This document shows positions 1-7,921 of a DNA stretch of 64,000 bases, one piece after another. The notes under the pieces were generated by a model. That model was not told where the DNA came from. It saw only the letters and a program-made list of their open reading frames with translations, and did no database searches. This stretch comes from Desulfovibrio sp. (GTDB taxonomy: Bacteria > Desulfobacterota > Desulfovibrionia > Desulfovibrionales > Desulfovibrionaceae): positions 90,505 to 154,504 of the forward strand of contig JACQYS010000027.1 of NCBI GenBank assembly GCA_016208105.1, given 5' to 3'. Position 1 is the first letter of the stretch. Every line of letters starts with the position of its first letter. Both the position numbers and the translations under genes were made by a program.

Positions 1-12
1 CCGCCCCCCTCC

Positions 13-366
13 ATGAGCATGGGAGGCGCGGCGATTCAGATGGCCGTGGCCCTCCTGCTCATTCTGGTTGTCATTTTGCTGGCGTACTGGATGCTCAGGC
101 GTTTCGGGCCCCGCTTCGGCCTGGGCGCCCCCGCCAAGTCGCGCGGGCTGCGGGTGGAGAGCTACCTCACCCTGGGACCCCGGAAAAACATTATGGTGGT
201 CCGCTTCTTGAATAGGCTTTTGGTGCTCGGGGTCACTGACCAGAGCATCAATCTCCTCACAGAGGTGGACGCATCCGATGAAAACAAGGATTTCCAAGCC
301 GTTCTTGATGACGCTGGCCGCCGGGCTGACGGTCCTGGCTCTTCCGGCCCTGGCGCTGGCGGCTGA
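13..366 (+). CDS. fliO: Flagellar biosynthesis protein FliO (start may lie upstream of window)
   Basis: Small bitopic membrane protein that helps assemble the FliP-FliQ-FliR core of the flagellar type III export gate. One hydrophobic segment spans about residues 8-28. It is followed by a basic cytoplasmic stretch and the FliO-type motif L(T)LGPRKN...VVRFLNRLLVLGVT near residues 52-75, then a low-complexity Gly/Ser/Pro tail. The frame is open to the first base of the window, so the true start may be further upstream. It is followed by fliP in another frame with an 89-base overlap. Identity rests on the motif and on the fliP-fliQ neighbours. Confidence 0.85.
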   Translation: MSMGGAAIQMAVALLLILVVILLAYWMLRRFGPRFGLGAPAKSRGLRVESYLTLGPRKNIMVVRFLNRLLVLGVTDQSINLLTEVDASDENKDFQAVLDDAGRRADGPGSSGPGAGG

Positions 367-1039
367 GCCCACCCTCACGCTCAATCTGGCCGCCGGGCAG
401 CATCAGCCCGAAAAGGTCAGCCTCCTTATCGAAATCCTGTTCCTGCTCACGGTGCTCTCCCTTGCACCGTCGATTATCCTGTGCGTCACCTCGTTCACCC
501 GCATCATCGTGGTCTTCTCCTTTCTGCGCCAGGCCATGGGAACCGGGCAGATGCCTCCCAACCAGATACTGGCCAGCCTGGCCATCTTCATGAGCGTGGT
601 CATCATGTACCCCACTGGAAAGGCCATCTACGACCAGGCATTGAACCCTTACATGGAAGAGAAGATCGGGTTTTCGGAGGCCCTTAAAAAAGCCGACGCC
701 CCCATGCGCGAATTCCTCTTCAAGCACACCCGGGAAAAGGACCTGTCCATATTCTACACCATCACCAAGATGGAGCAGCCCAAGACCAAGGACGACGTGC
801 CCACTGTCATGCTGGCCTCAGCCTTCATGATAAGCGAATTAAAGACCGGCTTCACCATCGGTTTCCTGGTGTACATCCCCTTCCTGGTCCTGGACATGGT
901 GGTATCAAGCGTGCTTTTGGCCATGGGCATGATGATGCTGCCGCCTGCCATGGTGTCCATGCCCTTCAAGCTTTTGCTCTTCGTGATGGTGGACGGCTGG
1001 AGCCTCATGACCGCCTCGCTCGTCAACAGCTTCGTCTAA
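278..1039 (+). CDS. fliP: Flagellar export gate protein FliP
   Basis: Core subunit of the flagellar protein-export channel in the inner membrane. The 253-residue protein has a signal-like N-terminal segment (residues 8-29). It carries the family hallmarks TSFTRIIVVFSFLRQAMGTGQ (about 71-91) and, near the C-terminus, the LVLDMVVSSVLLAMGMMMLPP and KLLLFVMVDGW segments. Length matches the family (about 245-255 aa). The start overlaps fliO by 89 bases; a GGTGG stretch lies upstream of the ATG. fliQ follows after 18 bases, so the genes are co-transcribed. Confidence 0.95.
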   Translation: MKTRISKPFLMTLAAGLTVLALPALALAAEPTLTLNLAAGQHQPEKVSLLIEILFLLTVLSLAPSIILCVTSFTRIIVVFSFLRQAMGTGQMPPNQILASLAIFMSVVIMYPTGKAIYDQALNPYMEEKIGFSEALKKADAPMREFLFKHTREKDLSIFYTITKMEQPKTKDDVPTVMLASAFMISELKTGFTIGFLVYIPFLVLDMVVSSVLLAMGMMMLPPAMVSMPFKLLLFVMVDGWSLMTASLVNSFV

Positions 1040-1057
1040 CATGAGGAAGATACACCC

Positions 1058-1327
1058 ATGACCCCCGAAGTCGTCATCGGATTCGCCCGCTCCGCCATCG
1101 AGACCACCCTCTTGCTTTCCATGCCCCTCTTGGTGGTGAGCCTGGTCGTGGGCGTGGTGCTTTCAATCCTTCAAGCCGCCACTCAGATTCAGGACGCCAC
1201 CCTGACCTTTGTGCCAAAAATCGTGGCCATGTTTCTCGCGCTCATCATCGCCTTCCCGTGGCTTATGGACAAAATGGTCTCCTTTACCCGCGACCTGATG
1301 CTCAATCTCCCCCAGTACATCCGCTGA
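1058..1327 (+). CDS. fliQ: Flagellar export gate protein FliQ
   Basis: 89-residue protein with two transmembrane helices (about 18-40 and 52-75), as expected of FliQ, which assembles around FliP and FliR in the export gate. Family features include MTPE at the start, the VGVVLSILQAATQIQDATLTFVPK segment and the PW motif in the second helix. It follows fliP closely and is the last flagellar gene in the window. fliR does not follow; a hairpin lies directly downstream instead. Confidence 0.94.
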   Translation: MTPEVVIGFARSAIETTLLLSMPLLVVSLVVGVVLSILQAATQIQDATLTFVPKIVAMFLALIIAFPWLMDKMVSFTRDLMLNLPQYIR

Positions 1328-1334
1328 AACGAAG

Positions 1335-1369
1335 AGCGGCCCGCTAGGGCGAGAACCCCGCGGGCCGCT
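1335..1369. terminator. 10-bp perfect hairpin between fliQ and the convergent TupA remnant
   Basis: Inverted repeat AGCGGCCCGC (1335-1344) and GCGGGCCGCT (1360-1369) with a 15-base loop. It lies 8 bases after the fliQ stop and in the convergent gap to the TupA-like remnant. There is no clear T-run on either side, so it may be a weak bidirectional terminator or an RNA-stabilising structure. Confidence 0.5.
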
Positions 1370-1425
1370 ACGATCACCCCTGGCAGGAGGATGGATCGGC
1401 TTGTCAGGACACGACGCTAATTGTC

Positions 1426-1683
1426 TTACTTCTTGGCGTACTCCGTGTCGTTGTAGAACGATTCGCCGGTTCCGGCCTTCACCCATTTGAGTGTCGCACC
1501 GTTCTTTGCCGCGAACGCCTCGCCCAAAAGCTTCAAGAGGCCCAGTTCACCCGGGCTGCCAGTAGCCAGGGTGAAGACGTTGGGGCCTGTGCCATATGTC
1601 TGGGCTACCGTAACCTCAGCGAGCCCGAAGTTCGTGATGGCCAGCAGAGTCAACACGGTGGCCAGAATTCTCTTCGCGAACAT
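1426..1683 (-). pseudogene. Remnant of a TupA-like tungstate/molybdate ABC substrate-binding protein
   Basis: 85-residue secreted peptide: signal peptide at residues 1-28, then YGTGPNVFTLATGSPGELGL and WVKAGTGES, which match the N-terminus of one group of TupA-like periplasmic oxyanion-binding proteins (normally about 280 aa). After GTGES the sequence jumps to FYNDTEYAKK and stops. That ending resembles what I remember of the C-terminus in this family, so the frame may be an in-frame internal deletion that kept both ends; this part is recall and inference. No permease or ATPase gene is adjacent. It could still be translated and secreted but would lack most of the ligand-binding fold. Confidence 0.6.
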
Positions 1684-1797
1684 GAGGTGACCCTAGCCAT
1701 GTCAATTTTGACAAAACGCTAGCCGATCGTCACATACCCGTCAAAATCCGGCTCATGGGCTTTGCCTTACCGCCATTTCAATGTACCTATCCCATGC

Positions 1798-2454
1798 ATG
1801 GACACCCAACCCTTCCAACTGCCGATCTTTCTGGATCTGGCCGCTGTATTCCTCATGGCCCTGACCGGGGTCATCGAGGCCATCCGGCGTCAGTACGACA
1901 TCATCGGCCTGTGCGTGCTGGCCCTGGCCACAGGCGTGGGCGGCGCACTCATACGCGACGGAATCTTCCTGCAGAACGGCATTCCGGCAGTACTTCTGGA
2001 CGACCGGTATCTTCTGGGTGTGGCCGCTGCCGCTGTTCTCGGCCTGGCATTCGGGACCAGGGCGGTTATTTCAGAGCGACTGATCGCCCTTGTGGATGCC
2101 CTGGCCCTCGGGGCCTACGCGGTGGTGGGAGTGGAGAAAACCTTGGCCCTGGGCCTGGGATTTGTACCTGCTGTGCTGGTGGGGGTGGTGAACGCCTGCG
2201 GCGGAGGCGTGCTGCGCGACCTGTTCATCGGAGAAAAGCCCATGGTCTTCAAGCCCGGGCAGTTCTATGCGTTCGCAGCGCTCATCGGCTGCATACTCTA
2301 CGTGCCCCTGCGCCGCCATACCGACTTTCCGCCCCTGGCCGTGGCTTTGATAGCCATTGCCGTCACGTTCGGGCTTCGGGTCCTGGCCATCACCCTCAAC
2401 TGGAGCACAACTCCGGTTGGAGAAAAGGGGATTCTTCGCCGGCGGCGGCGCTAG
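1798..2454 (+). CDS. TRIC/YadS-type (UPF0126) membrane protein
   Basis: 218-residue polytopic protein with about seven transmembrane helices. It has two tandem copies of the TRIC/UPF0126 domain, each with the glycine-rich signature: ATGVGGALIRDG near residue 42 and VVNACGGGVLRDLF near residue 130. Bacterial members of the family are related to trimeric intracellular cation channels; some have been linked to amino-acid uptake. I chose the ATG at 1798 because the in-frame TTG at 1762 would add a non-hydrophobic leader. No strong ribosome site is visible. It stands alone, divergent from the TupA remnant. Confidence 0.8.
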   Translation: MDTQPFQLPIFLDLAAVFLMALTGVIEAIRRQYDIIGLCVLALATGVGGALIRDGIFLQNGIPAVLLDDRYLLGVAAAAVLGLAFGTRAVISERLIALVDALALGAYAVVGVEKTLALGLGFVPAVLVGVVNACGGGVLRDLFIGEKPMVFKPGQFYAFAALIGCILYVPLRRHTDFPPLAVALIAIAVTFGLRVLAITLNWSTTPVGEKGILRRRRR

Positions 2455-2524
2455 TCAGCACAGAACTCGAGAGGCCAAGAGCAGTACACGCGCCATGAAT
2501 ACTGTTGCTTCGCAAGGTTACTAC

Positions 2525-3340
2525 TCAGCGCTCCACCCCCAGCCTCTTGAACCAATCCGGGCGCTTGCCAACGAATTCCATTGCTGCTTCAAAGGCCTCG
2601 TCCGTGTGTGGCTCGAACGTGACTGATGGTTTGAGTCCACGCTTTTCGAGGCCCACAAAAAAATCATCCCAGGGTATCTCCCCCTGCCCCAGCCCCATGT
2701 GCTGGTCGAAACTGCCGTCATTGTCGTGCAGGTGCAGATGGCCAAGCAGCGGGGCGAAAGTATCAAGCCAGTGATCAAGGTTTTGCAGCCTGTGCCCGCC
2801 TGAAAAGCTGAACCAGTGCCCCATGTCCAAACACAGGCCAACACGTTGGCCGTGGGTCTCGCGGAGCTTTTCCACCACCCCAGCCACCGTGGCCGGGTCT
2901 GGTTCGAACGTGTTCTCCAGGTAGAGCGGGGGGTGTTCCGGCCAGGCTGCCAGCGTGGCTTTCCAGGTTTCCAGGGCCCGCTCCCTCCAGAGGGGATAGG
3001 TGTTCATGTACAGCAAGTGGTCATAGCGGACATGCCCGATCATATGGGCCGGTTCATAAATTCTGGCCACTTCCATGGCCCGGCATAACCGCTCCTGGCA
3101 GGCGGCCCGAATCAGATTGTCCGCGCTCCCGGGCTGGAGATCGAAGAAGGGCAGGTGCAGCGACGCAGTGAGGTTTGCTTCCTTGAAACGCTGCGCCATA
3201 CCCCGGTGCCAGTTCAGGTCAACCATGTCCATAAGCACAGGGTCCAAGCCAAGCTCCGGGTTTACCCCGCGCTTCAAGAACGTATCTAGAACCTCAGGTT
3301 TCTTGAATGCGGTGCGCAGATTCAAGTTTACGAAAAACAT
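2525..3340 (-). CDS. Sugar phosphate isomerase/epimerase-like TIM-barrel protein
   Basis: 271-residue protein of the xylose-isomerase-like/AP-endonuclease 2 TIM-barrel superfamily. Candidate metal-binding positions are visible: HLPF near 45, HMIGHVRYDH near 94-103, ENTFEP near 140, LCLDMGHWF near 169, LGHLHLHDNDG near 198-208 and a C-terminal VTFEPH. The pattern E...D..H...H.HD...E is typical of the divalent-metal site of these isomerases and epimerases. Substrate is unknown. The ATG at 3340 has AGGAG 5-6 bases upstream; a TTG 18 bases earlier is less likely. Convergent with the TRIC gene and divergent from the thioredoxin gene. Confidence 0.75.
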   Translation of the reverse strand: MFFVNLNLRTAFKKPEVLDTFLKRGVNPELGLDPVLMDMVDLNWHRGMAQRFKEANLTASLHLPFFDLQPGSADNLIRAACQERLCRAMEVARIYEPAHMIGHVRYDHLLYMNTYPLWRERALETWKATLAAWPEHPPLYLENTFEPDPATVAGVVEKLRETHGQRVGLCLDMGHWFSFSGGHRLQNLDHWLDTFAPLLGHLHLHDNDGSFDQHMGLGQGEIPWDDFFVGLEKRGLKPSVTFEPHTDEAFEAAMEFVGKRPDWFKRLGVER

Positions 3341-3416
3341 GGCCGCTCCTGTCGACAAACGTTAAAAAAGAAATATTATGGGGTCTTGAACCATGAATTC
3401 AACCATGGAGCACTTC

Positions 3417-3851
3417 ATGTCCGATACATTAAAGATCACCTGTCCCCACTGCCATACCCGCAACCGTGTCGTATCCGGCAAAGAACTCCAGGCCACATGC
3501 GGGAAATGCGGCAAACCGCTTTTCACTGGAAAATCCGTAGAGCTCACCGAGGCCACTTTCGCCAAGCACGTGCTGGAAACCGACGTCCCCCTGCTGGTGG
3601 ATTTCTGGGCTCCCTGGTGCGGCCCGTGCAGGTCTATGGCGAACGCCTTCGAGGAAGTGGCCCGGAGACTGGAGCCGGAAATCCGTGCTGCCAAGGTAAA
3701 CACAGAGAACGAGCAGATTCTGGCCGCCCAAATGGGCATCAAAAGCATACCCACCTTGATTCTATTCAAGAACGGCAAGGCGGTGGACTCCATTTCAGGA
3801 GCCCTGGACGCCAACAACCTGGAGAGTTGGGCCAGATCCCGAGCCATGTAA
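3417..3851 (+). CDS. trxC: Thioredoxin 2-type protein (zinc-binding N-terminus)
   Basis: 144-residue disulfide reductase of the Trx2/TrxC type. An N-terminal zinc-ribbon-like segment has two Cys pairs (CPHC and CGKC, residues about 9-31). It is followed by a thioredoxin fold with active site FWAPWCGPC (about 62-70) and the cis-proline region SIPTLILF (about 107-114). It would act in the cytoplasm, reducing protein disulfides with electrons from a thioredoxin reductase. I chose ATG 3417 because GGAG sits six bases upstream; the in-frame ATG at 3393 lacks a site. Not in an obvious operon. Confidence 0.92.
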   Translation: MSDTLKITCPHCHTRNRVVSGKELQATCGKCGKPLFTGKSVELTEATFAKHVLETDVPLLVDFWAPWCGPCRSMANAFEEVARRLEPEIRAAKVNTENEQILAAQMGIKSIPTLILFKNGKAVDSISGALDANNLESWARSRAM

Positions 3852-3899
3852 GGGGAGCTGTGGCGTGCTTTGCGCCGGCATAGCCCGCAGGAGGAACTC

Positions 3900-3986
3900 A
3901 TGCTTGGCGGAAGATTGACCGGTTTCTCAGTCCTGGCATTTGTACCTGCCATGTCCGCCCACCCAGCCCCTCTCTGTAAACAATAA
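3900..3986 (+). CDS. Possible 28-residue small protein
   Basis: Short frame with a near-ideal ribosome site (AGGAGG, five bases before the ATG) downstream of the thioredoxin gene. The product is hydrophobic in the middle (MLGGRLTGFSVLAFVPAM...) and ends in LCKQ; it reads like a short leader or signal peptide. It runs into the terminator of the opposite-strand peptidase gene. No homology recognised. It may be a chance frame, but the strong ribosome site makes it worth recording. Confidence 0.3.
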   Translation: MLGGRLTGFSVLAFVPAMSAHPAPLCKQ

Positions 3987-4019
3987 AAATCCCGGCGTGG
4001 CGTCATGCCAGGCCGGGAT
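3983..4019 (-). terminator. Rho-independent terminator of the purB-pyrE-csd operon
   Basis: On the minus strand, ATCCCGGC...GCCGGGAT (arms 4012-4019 and 3989-3996) with an inner TGGC/GCCA stem, followed by TTTTTATTG. It lies 36 bases after the peptidase stop codon and ends the minus-strand operon. Confidence 0.88.
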
Positions 4020-4054
4020 CAATCAGTTGCCTCACCTGACCAGATCTGCCCAGT

Positions 4055-5842
4055 TCACTGACCGAGGGAACCAGCAGCCTCCGTTGTCATGGACAGGGCC
4101 ACCCGTCCGGACACGGGCATCTTGCCCATTTCTGAGAATGTGGTGGCTTGACGCAAAACGAGTTCATCCTTTTCGGTTACAGCGAAACTCTGCCCGGGGT
4201 TCACTGGTGTTTTCCCGGCGAAAAGCTGAACCATTCCCGCTGGACCATTTCCCCGCACATCCTTCAAAACATAGCGCCCCGCAGGCAGCAGGAGCTGTTT
4301 CCCCGGAGCCCAGGCCAGGGTCATCTCCTTGCCGTCTCCGGCTTCGACCACCAGCGACTGGACTTCCCGGGGCCTGACCCGGATGGAGAATTTAGCGGCA
4401 GGCTCCCTGTGCGTCTCGCGCACCACTTCGCAGAGGAAGTCGCCATTCTCAATAACTTTTATGAATTTTGGGATAAAGCTCTTGGGATCGAGAATGATTT
4501 CCTGTCCGGCATCCTGGCCGTCGTTCTTGCCCACGCGGCTCACGTAGCCCTTGAGATTGAGAACCTCGTCCTTCTTGCTGCCCCAGACACCTTCGAGCAC
4601 AAGCTGGTCGCCCTGCACGGCTTCAAGCGTTCCGCCAGACGGGATCACCTTCAATTCGCCACCGAGCCAGCAGACGAACTTTGGCGGCCCCGAGGCTTCC
4701 GCCGCTGGCCAGTTGCCCGTCCACTCCAGCGTGGCCTTGGCCAAAAGGACACCGTCGGCCCGAACGTCCAGGGTTTGGAAAGGCGACAACGGCAGGCGGG
4801 GTGCCTTGGCCAGATTAAAGCCCGGCCGGTCCGATGCGAATACCGCGGTAACCGGGTTCATGGCGGTCAGGCCGCTGGGAAACTCGCAGCGAACGTCCAG
4901 GGGCGTACCCGGAGCGAGCTTGATCTTCTGTCTGTCCGAAATAACTTCCCGACCGTTGACCACAACCTTGAGCTCTTTGGCCGGATAGGCCTTCATGTCC
5001 TCTGGAGTCAGCCTCGGGACGTCGAGCTCCACGCCGAACTGACGCAGAAATAACGTGGTGGCTTTCAGCTGTTGCGCCACCTTCCAGGACAGGTCGGGAA
5101 TATTCTTGCTCACCTCGATGGCCACGGCCGGGATGCCCACGTTGGCCAGGGCGTAATACGTGAGCGACTTGCGCTGTTCCAAATACTTCGAGCGGTCGTT
5201 GAAGGTGTCCATGTTGAAGAGTTGGAAGGCAAATTCCTTGGGGGCAATTCCATCGTTGAGCTTGGACAGAACCTGGCGGGCCAGGCGCTCCAGATGAACC
5301 AAGCGTTTGTAGTCGGTGGCGTCGATGATCACGGACTGCCCGTAGCGGTGGGGTCCGCGAAGATCGCTCTTGCGTACGGGATCATAGAATCCCGATCCCT
5401 CGTGCAAATGAACCAGGGCCTGGCTCTGGGACACGAGGAAGCGGATGAGTCGCGCCAGCCTGTCCTCGTAAAATTCGTTGTAGTCTTTGTCGAAGCGTCG
5501 GTTCAGGTCCACGTTAATGGCCCGCTTGCGCTCGTGAATGGATGGGGGATTGGCCCTGGGTACGATGATCACCGTCCCCTTGGTCACCTTGGCCCTGGTG
5601 AGAAGCTGCGCGGTAATGAATCCACCGGATTCGTCGCCCTGGATGCCGCCCTGCACCATGACTGTGGGCCCGGGTTTTTCTCCTTTGAGAAAATGCACGT
5701 CCAAAGCGTATTGGGTGCCGGGGAAAAAGGTGTGGACCTCGCCCAGAGCCGGCTGTGCGGCCAGAACGAGCAGCAGAAGGACCAGGCTACTGAGCCTGGG
5801 CAAGCGGATAGGTCTCGCTGAAGATGGTTTTTCCTGAAGCAT
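4055..5842 (-). CDS. M99-family metallo-carboxypeptidase, Csd4/Pgp1-like
   Basis: About 595 residues, secreted. It resembles the peptidoglycan D,L-carboxypeptidases Csd4 (Helicobacter) and Pgp1 (Campylobacter), which trim the tripeptide stem to a dipeptide and are needed for helical shape. Visible features: signal peptide ending in AAQPALGE; VMVQGGIQGDESGGF with the Gln and Glu zinc ligands of this family; RANPPS and NVDLNRRFD; and LVHLHEGSGFY with the expected His ligand. A long C-terminal region of beta-rich repeats follows, as in Csd4. Start uncertain: ATG 5842 overlaps the upstream gene by 56 bases, and a TTG at 5803 directly before the signal peptide is an alternative. Last gene of the operon. 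Confidence 0.78.
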   Translation of the reverse strand: MLQEKPSSARPIRLPRLSSLVLLLLVLAAQPALGEVHTFFPGTQYALDVHFLKGEKPGPTVMVQGGIQGDESGGFITAQLLTRAKVTKGTVIIVPRANPPSIHERKRAINVDLNRRFDKDYNEFYEDRLARLIRFLVSQSQALVHLHEGSGFYDPVRKSDLRGPHRYGQSVIIDATDYKRLVHLERLARQVLSKLNDGIAPKEFAFQLFNMDTFNDRSKYLEQRKSLTYYALANVGIPAVAIEVSKNIPDLSWKVAQQLKATTLFLRQFGVELDVPRLTPEDMKAYPAKELKVVVNGREVISDRQKIKLAPGTPLDVRCEFPSGLTAMNPVTAVFASDRPGFNLAKAPRLPLSPFQTLDVRADGVLLAKATLEWTGNWPAAEASGPPKFVCWLGGELKVIPSGGTLEAVQGDQLVLEGVWGSKKDEVLNLKGYVSRVGKNDGQDAGQEIILDPKSFIPKFIKVIENGDFLCEVVRETHREPAAKFSIRVRPREVQSLVVEAGDGKEMTLAWAPGKQLLLPAGRYVLKDVRGNGPAGMVQLFAGKTPVNPGQSFAVTEKDELVLRQATTFSEMGKMPVSGRVALSMTTEAAGSLGQ

Positions 5843-6584
5843 TTGACAACACCAACCTGAAGCCGAAAACATTGCCGGGCTCGACACCCTGGGGAAGCGG
5901 GGCCTGGGACGATACCTGTTTGAAGCGCTGGATGGAAAAGCCCAAGTCTTCCTTGCCTGTCTGGACGGAGACTACGCTTCCATCACGGGTGACTACCACC
6001 AGCTGCCCATTTCCGGAAAGGGCCTGCGGCATGAGATTGGAAAGATCAAAGCCATATTGCACGGACTTCGCATCCACTTTGGCCCGGAAGTTCTCCACGC
6101 CAACTTGGCCCAGGTCAACCTTGCCCATAACATCGGCCAGATCGAAGCCAGCAGGCTTCTCCCGTTCAGGAGGAGGCCCATTTTTGATGGCATCCTTCGT
6201 TGCCGGTGCATCCTTTGAATCTTTGCCACCCTTCGTCCCTGCCTGAACCTGGGGCTTGGCTGCGGGGGTCTCTATGCCCAAACCTCCCATGAGCTGGGAA
6301 AGTTCAGTGGGATCGGAAGTCTGGAGAAGTTTTTCGATATTTTGGAGACGCTCGAGCTTCAGAAGCGTCTCGGAAAGCCGTTTCTCAACCTCACGCTTGT
6401 CGTTCTGCATCTCCTGGGAGCGGCGCCAGAACTCGTAGGCCGCAAACAAACCGCCAGCGGCACAAAGCACGACAAATACGAGAAAATACGTGACGGCGCG
6501 AATCCACCCCGGCCTCAAGCGCAAACGCTTGGCCGGCTGCTCATCCCTGAACCAGATGAGATTAAGCTTGCTCAGATCCGCCAT
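5787..6584 (-). CDS. Membrane-anchored coiled-coil protein of unknown function
   Basis: 265 residues: a basic cytoplasmic N-terminus of about 28 residues, one transmembrane helix (about 29-51), a charged coiled coil (about 55-92, EMQNDKREVEKRLSETLLKL), a Pro/Lys/Ala-rich linker (about 105-150) and a C-terminal periplasmic domain. No family recognised. It starts on the base after the L,D-transpeptidase-like gene ends and overlaps the M99 peptidase gene, so it is translated with both. By position it may tether or scaffold the two peptidoglycan enzymes, as membrane proteins such as Csd5 do in Helicobacter; this is inference from context, not sequence similarity. Confidence 0.7.
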   Translation of the reverse strand: MADLSKLNLIWFRDEQPAKRLRLRPGWIRAVTYFLVFVVLCAAGGLFAAYEFWRRSQEMQNDKREVEKRLSETLLKLERLQNIEKLLQTSDPTELSQLMGGLGIETPAAKPQVQAGTKGGKDSKDAPATKDAIKNGPPPEREKPAGFDLADVMGKVDLGQVGVENFRAKVDAKSVQYGFDLSNLMPQALSGNGQLVVVTRDGSVVSVQTGKEDLGFSIQRFKQVSSQAPLPQGVEPGNVFGFRLVLSNASGKTIFSETYPLAQAQ

Positions 6585-7880
6585 CTATATTTTGCTCCAA
6601 TCTTCATCCAGAATGGTCCAGCCATCACCCGTCGGCCCGAAAACCATCCGCTTTCTTCCCTTGTCGGTGTTTCCGTCCTTGCTGGCGTATTCCTGAATGA
6701 ACTCGACCTTCACCCCGTCCTGAGCCAGGGAGAACTTCATGTCGCGAATGACCACTTTCTTGGGGGCTTTGTTGCCAGCCCAGAGCTGCTGCTTCTGTTC
6801 GCGTATGGAGGCCTTGCCCTTGCGGTCACCCTGAGTGGCGTTCTCGCCGTAAAACTGGATGTACTCGCTCAGTTTGCCCTTTTCCCAAGCTTGGCGCCAG
6901 GCTTCAACCGATTTGCTCACGTCGTCACGGACGCGTGACAGGTATTTGCCCTCCAGGCCAAGCGAGGTCTCGTCAAAATCCATTCCCACGATAACCAGCC
7001 GGCCCTGCTCGTTGCGCTGCCAGTACAAGCGCTTGATGCCCTCGCTGGTAAGGGTCGGGGAACGATAGAGCTGGCCGAAATAGGTGACCCAGTAGTCCGG
7101 ACCTTGCACGGCCCGTACGTCCTCGATCAGCACATGAATCCAAGGCAGCTTGGCAAAGAGCTGGCGCTTGTGACCGCGATAGTTCTCAAAAGGCTCGCCG
7201 GAAGCGATGGCGAATTTGTTCGCGTCGTGGAAAGCGAAAAAATCTTCAGACTTGCGCGACCAGGCCTTGGCCCATTCCAGGGTGGCGGCGACAACTTCCT
7301 GGGCTTCCTTGGAGGCGGTTGGTGTGTCTTTGGCCCAATGAACCTCGTTGGCAATGACCACCGGGAGGATACGCTTGGTGAGCTGCGGGTCAAGCTCCTT
7401 GATGTCAGGATTATTGAGCGCCACGCAGCCACGGCTCTCATTGGGGGTGATGGGCCTGCCCCGGCCATGGATCCATATGCCGGAGCCCTTGCGCCCGTTT
7501 ATGACATCAATGGGGTTGGGATAGTTGAGAGTAAAGGCCAGGTCGCCATAGAGGCCGAAATCGAGCCCACCCCCGATACGCTCCTTGATGAAGTACACTC
7601 CCTCGGGAGTCTTCAAGTCGCCCTCGCGCCATTTGGTGCCAGGTTCCTGGCCCGTGGTGCACGGCAGCTGCTTTATGGGCTGCAGAGGGCTTTTCTGCTC
7701 GAAAAACCAGAAGGTCTGGGAAGACTTGTCCACCGCCAGAAACCTCTGCGGGCCGTAGGGATCGGCCTTGAGATCGACGGTCCACCCCTCTCCGGCAGCG
7801 AATGCCGGGGCAAAGGACAAGCAAAGCAATGCGGCGACAACGAAACCGAGTGTGGATGATTTGGCGTTTGGCGCAGCCAC
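6585..7880 (-). CDS. L,D-transpeptidase-fold (YkuD) enzyme, Csd6/Pgp2-like
   Basis: 431-residue secreted enzyme. Signal peptide (about 8-29, ending APAFAAGE), then a YkuD domain (about 45-200) with GSGIWIHGRG and SRGCVAL; the catalytic Cys lies in SRGC, with the His of IHG upstream. A second domain after about residue 300 ends in an NTF2-like region with EFIQEYAS and DEDWSKI. This YkuD plus NTF2-like order is that of Csd6/Pgp2, which act as L,D-carboxypeptidases trimming tetra- to tripeptides. The GTG at 7880 has AAGGAGG nine bases upstream, and translation further upstream would enter pyrE. Confidence 0.8.
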   Translation of the reverse strand: MAAPNAKSSTLGFVVAALLCLSFAPAFAAGEGWTVDLKADPYGPQRFLAVDKSSQTFWFFEQKSPLQPIKQLPCTTGQEPGTKWREGDLKTPEGVYFIKERIGGGLDFGLYGDLAFTLNYPNPIDVINGRKGSGIWIHGRGRPITPNESRGCVALNNPDIKELDPQLTKRILPVVIANEVHWAKDTPTASKEAQEVVAATLEWAKAWSRKSEDFFAFHDANKFAIASGEPFENYRGHKRQLFAKLPWIHVLIEDVRAVQGPDYWVTYFGQLYRSPTLTSEGIKRLYWQRNEQGRLVIVGMDFDETSLGLEGKYLSRVRDDVSKSVEAWRQAWEKGKLSEYIQFYGENATQGDRKGKASIREQKQQLWAGNKAPKKVVIRDMKFSLAQDGVKVEFIQEYASKDGNTDKGRKRMVFGPTGDGWTILDEDWSKI

Positions 7881-7921
7881 GGTCTGGCTCCTCCTTGAGT
7901 CGACGGTGGTCTTGATCGAAC

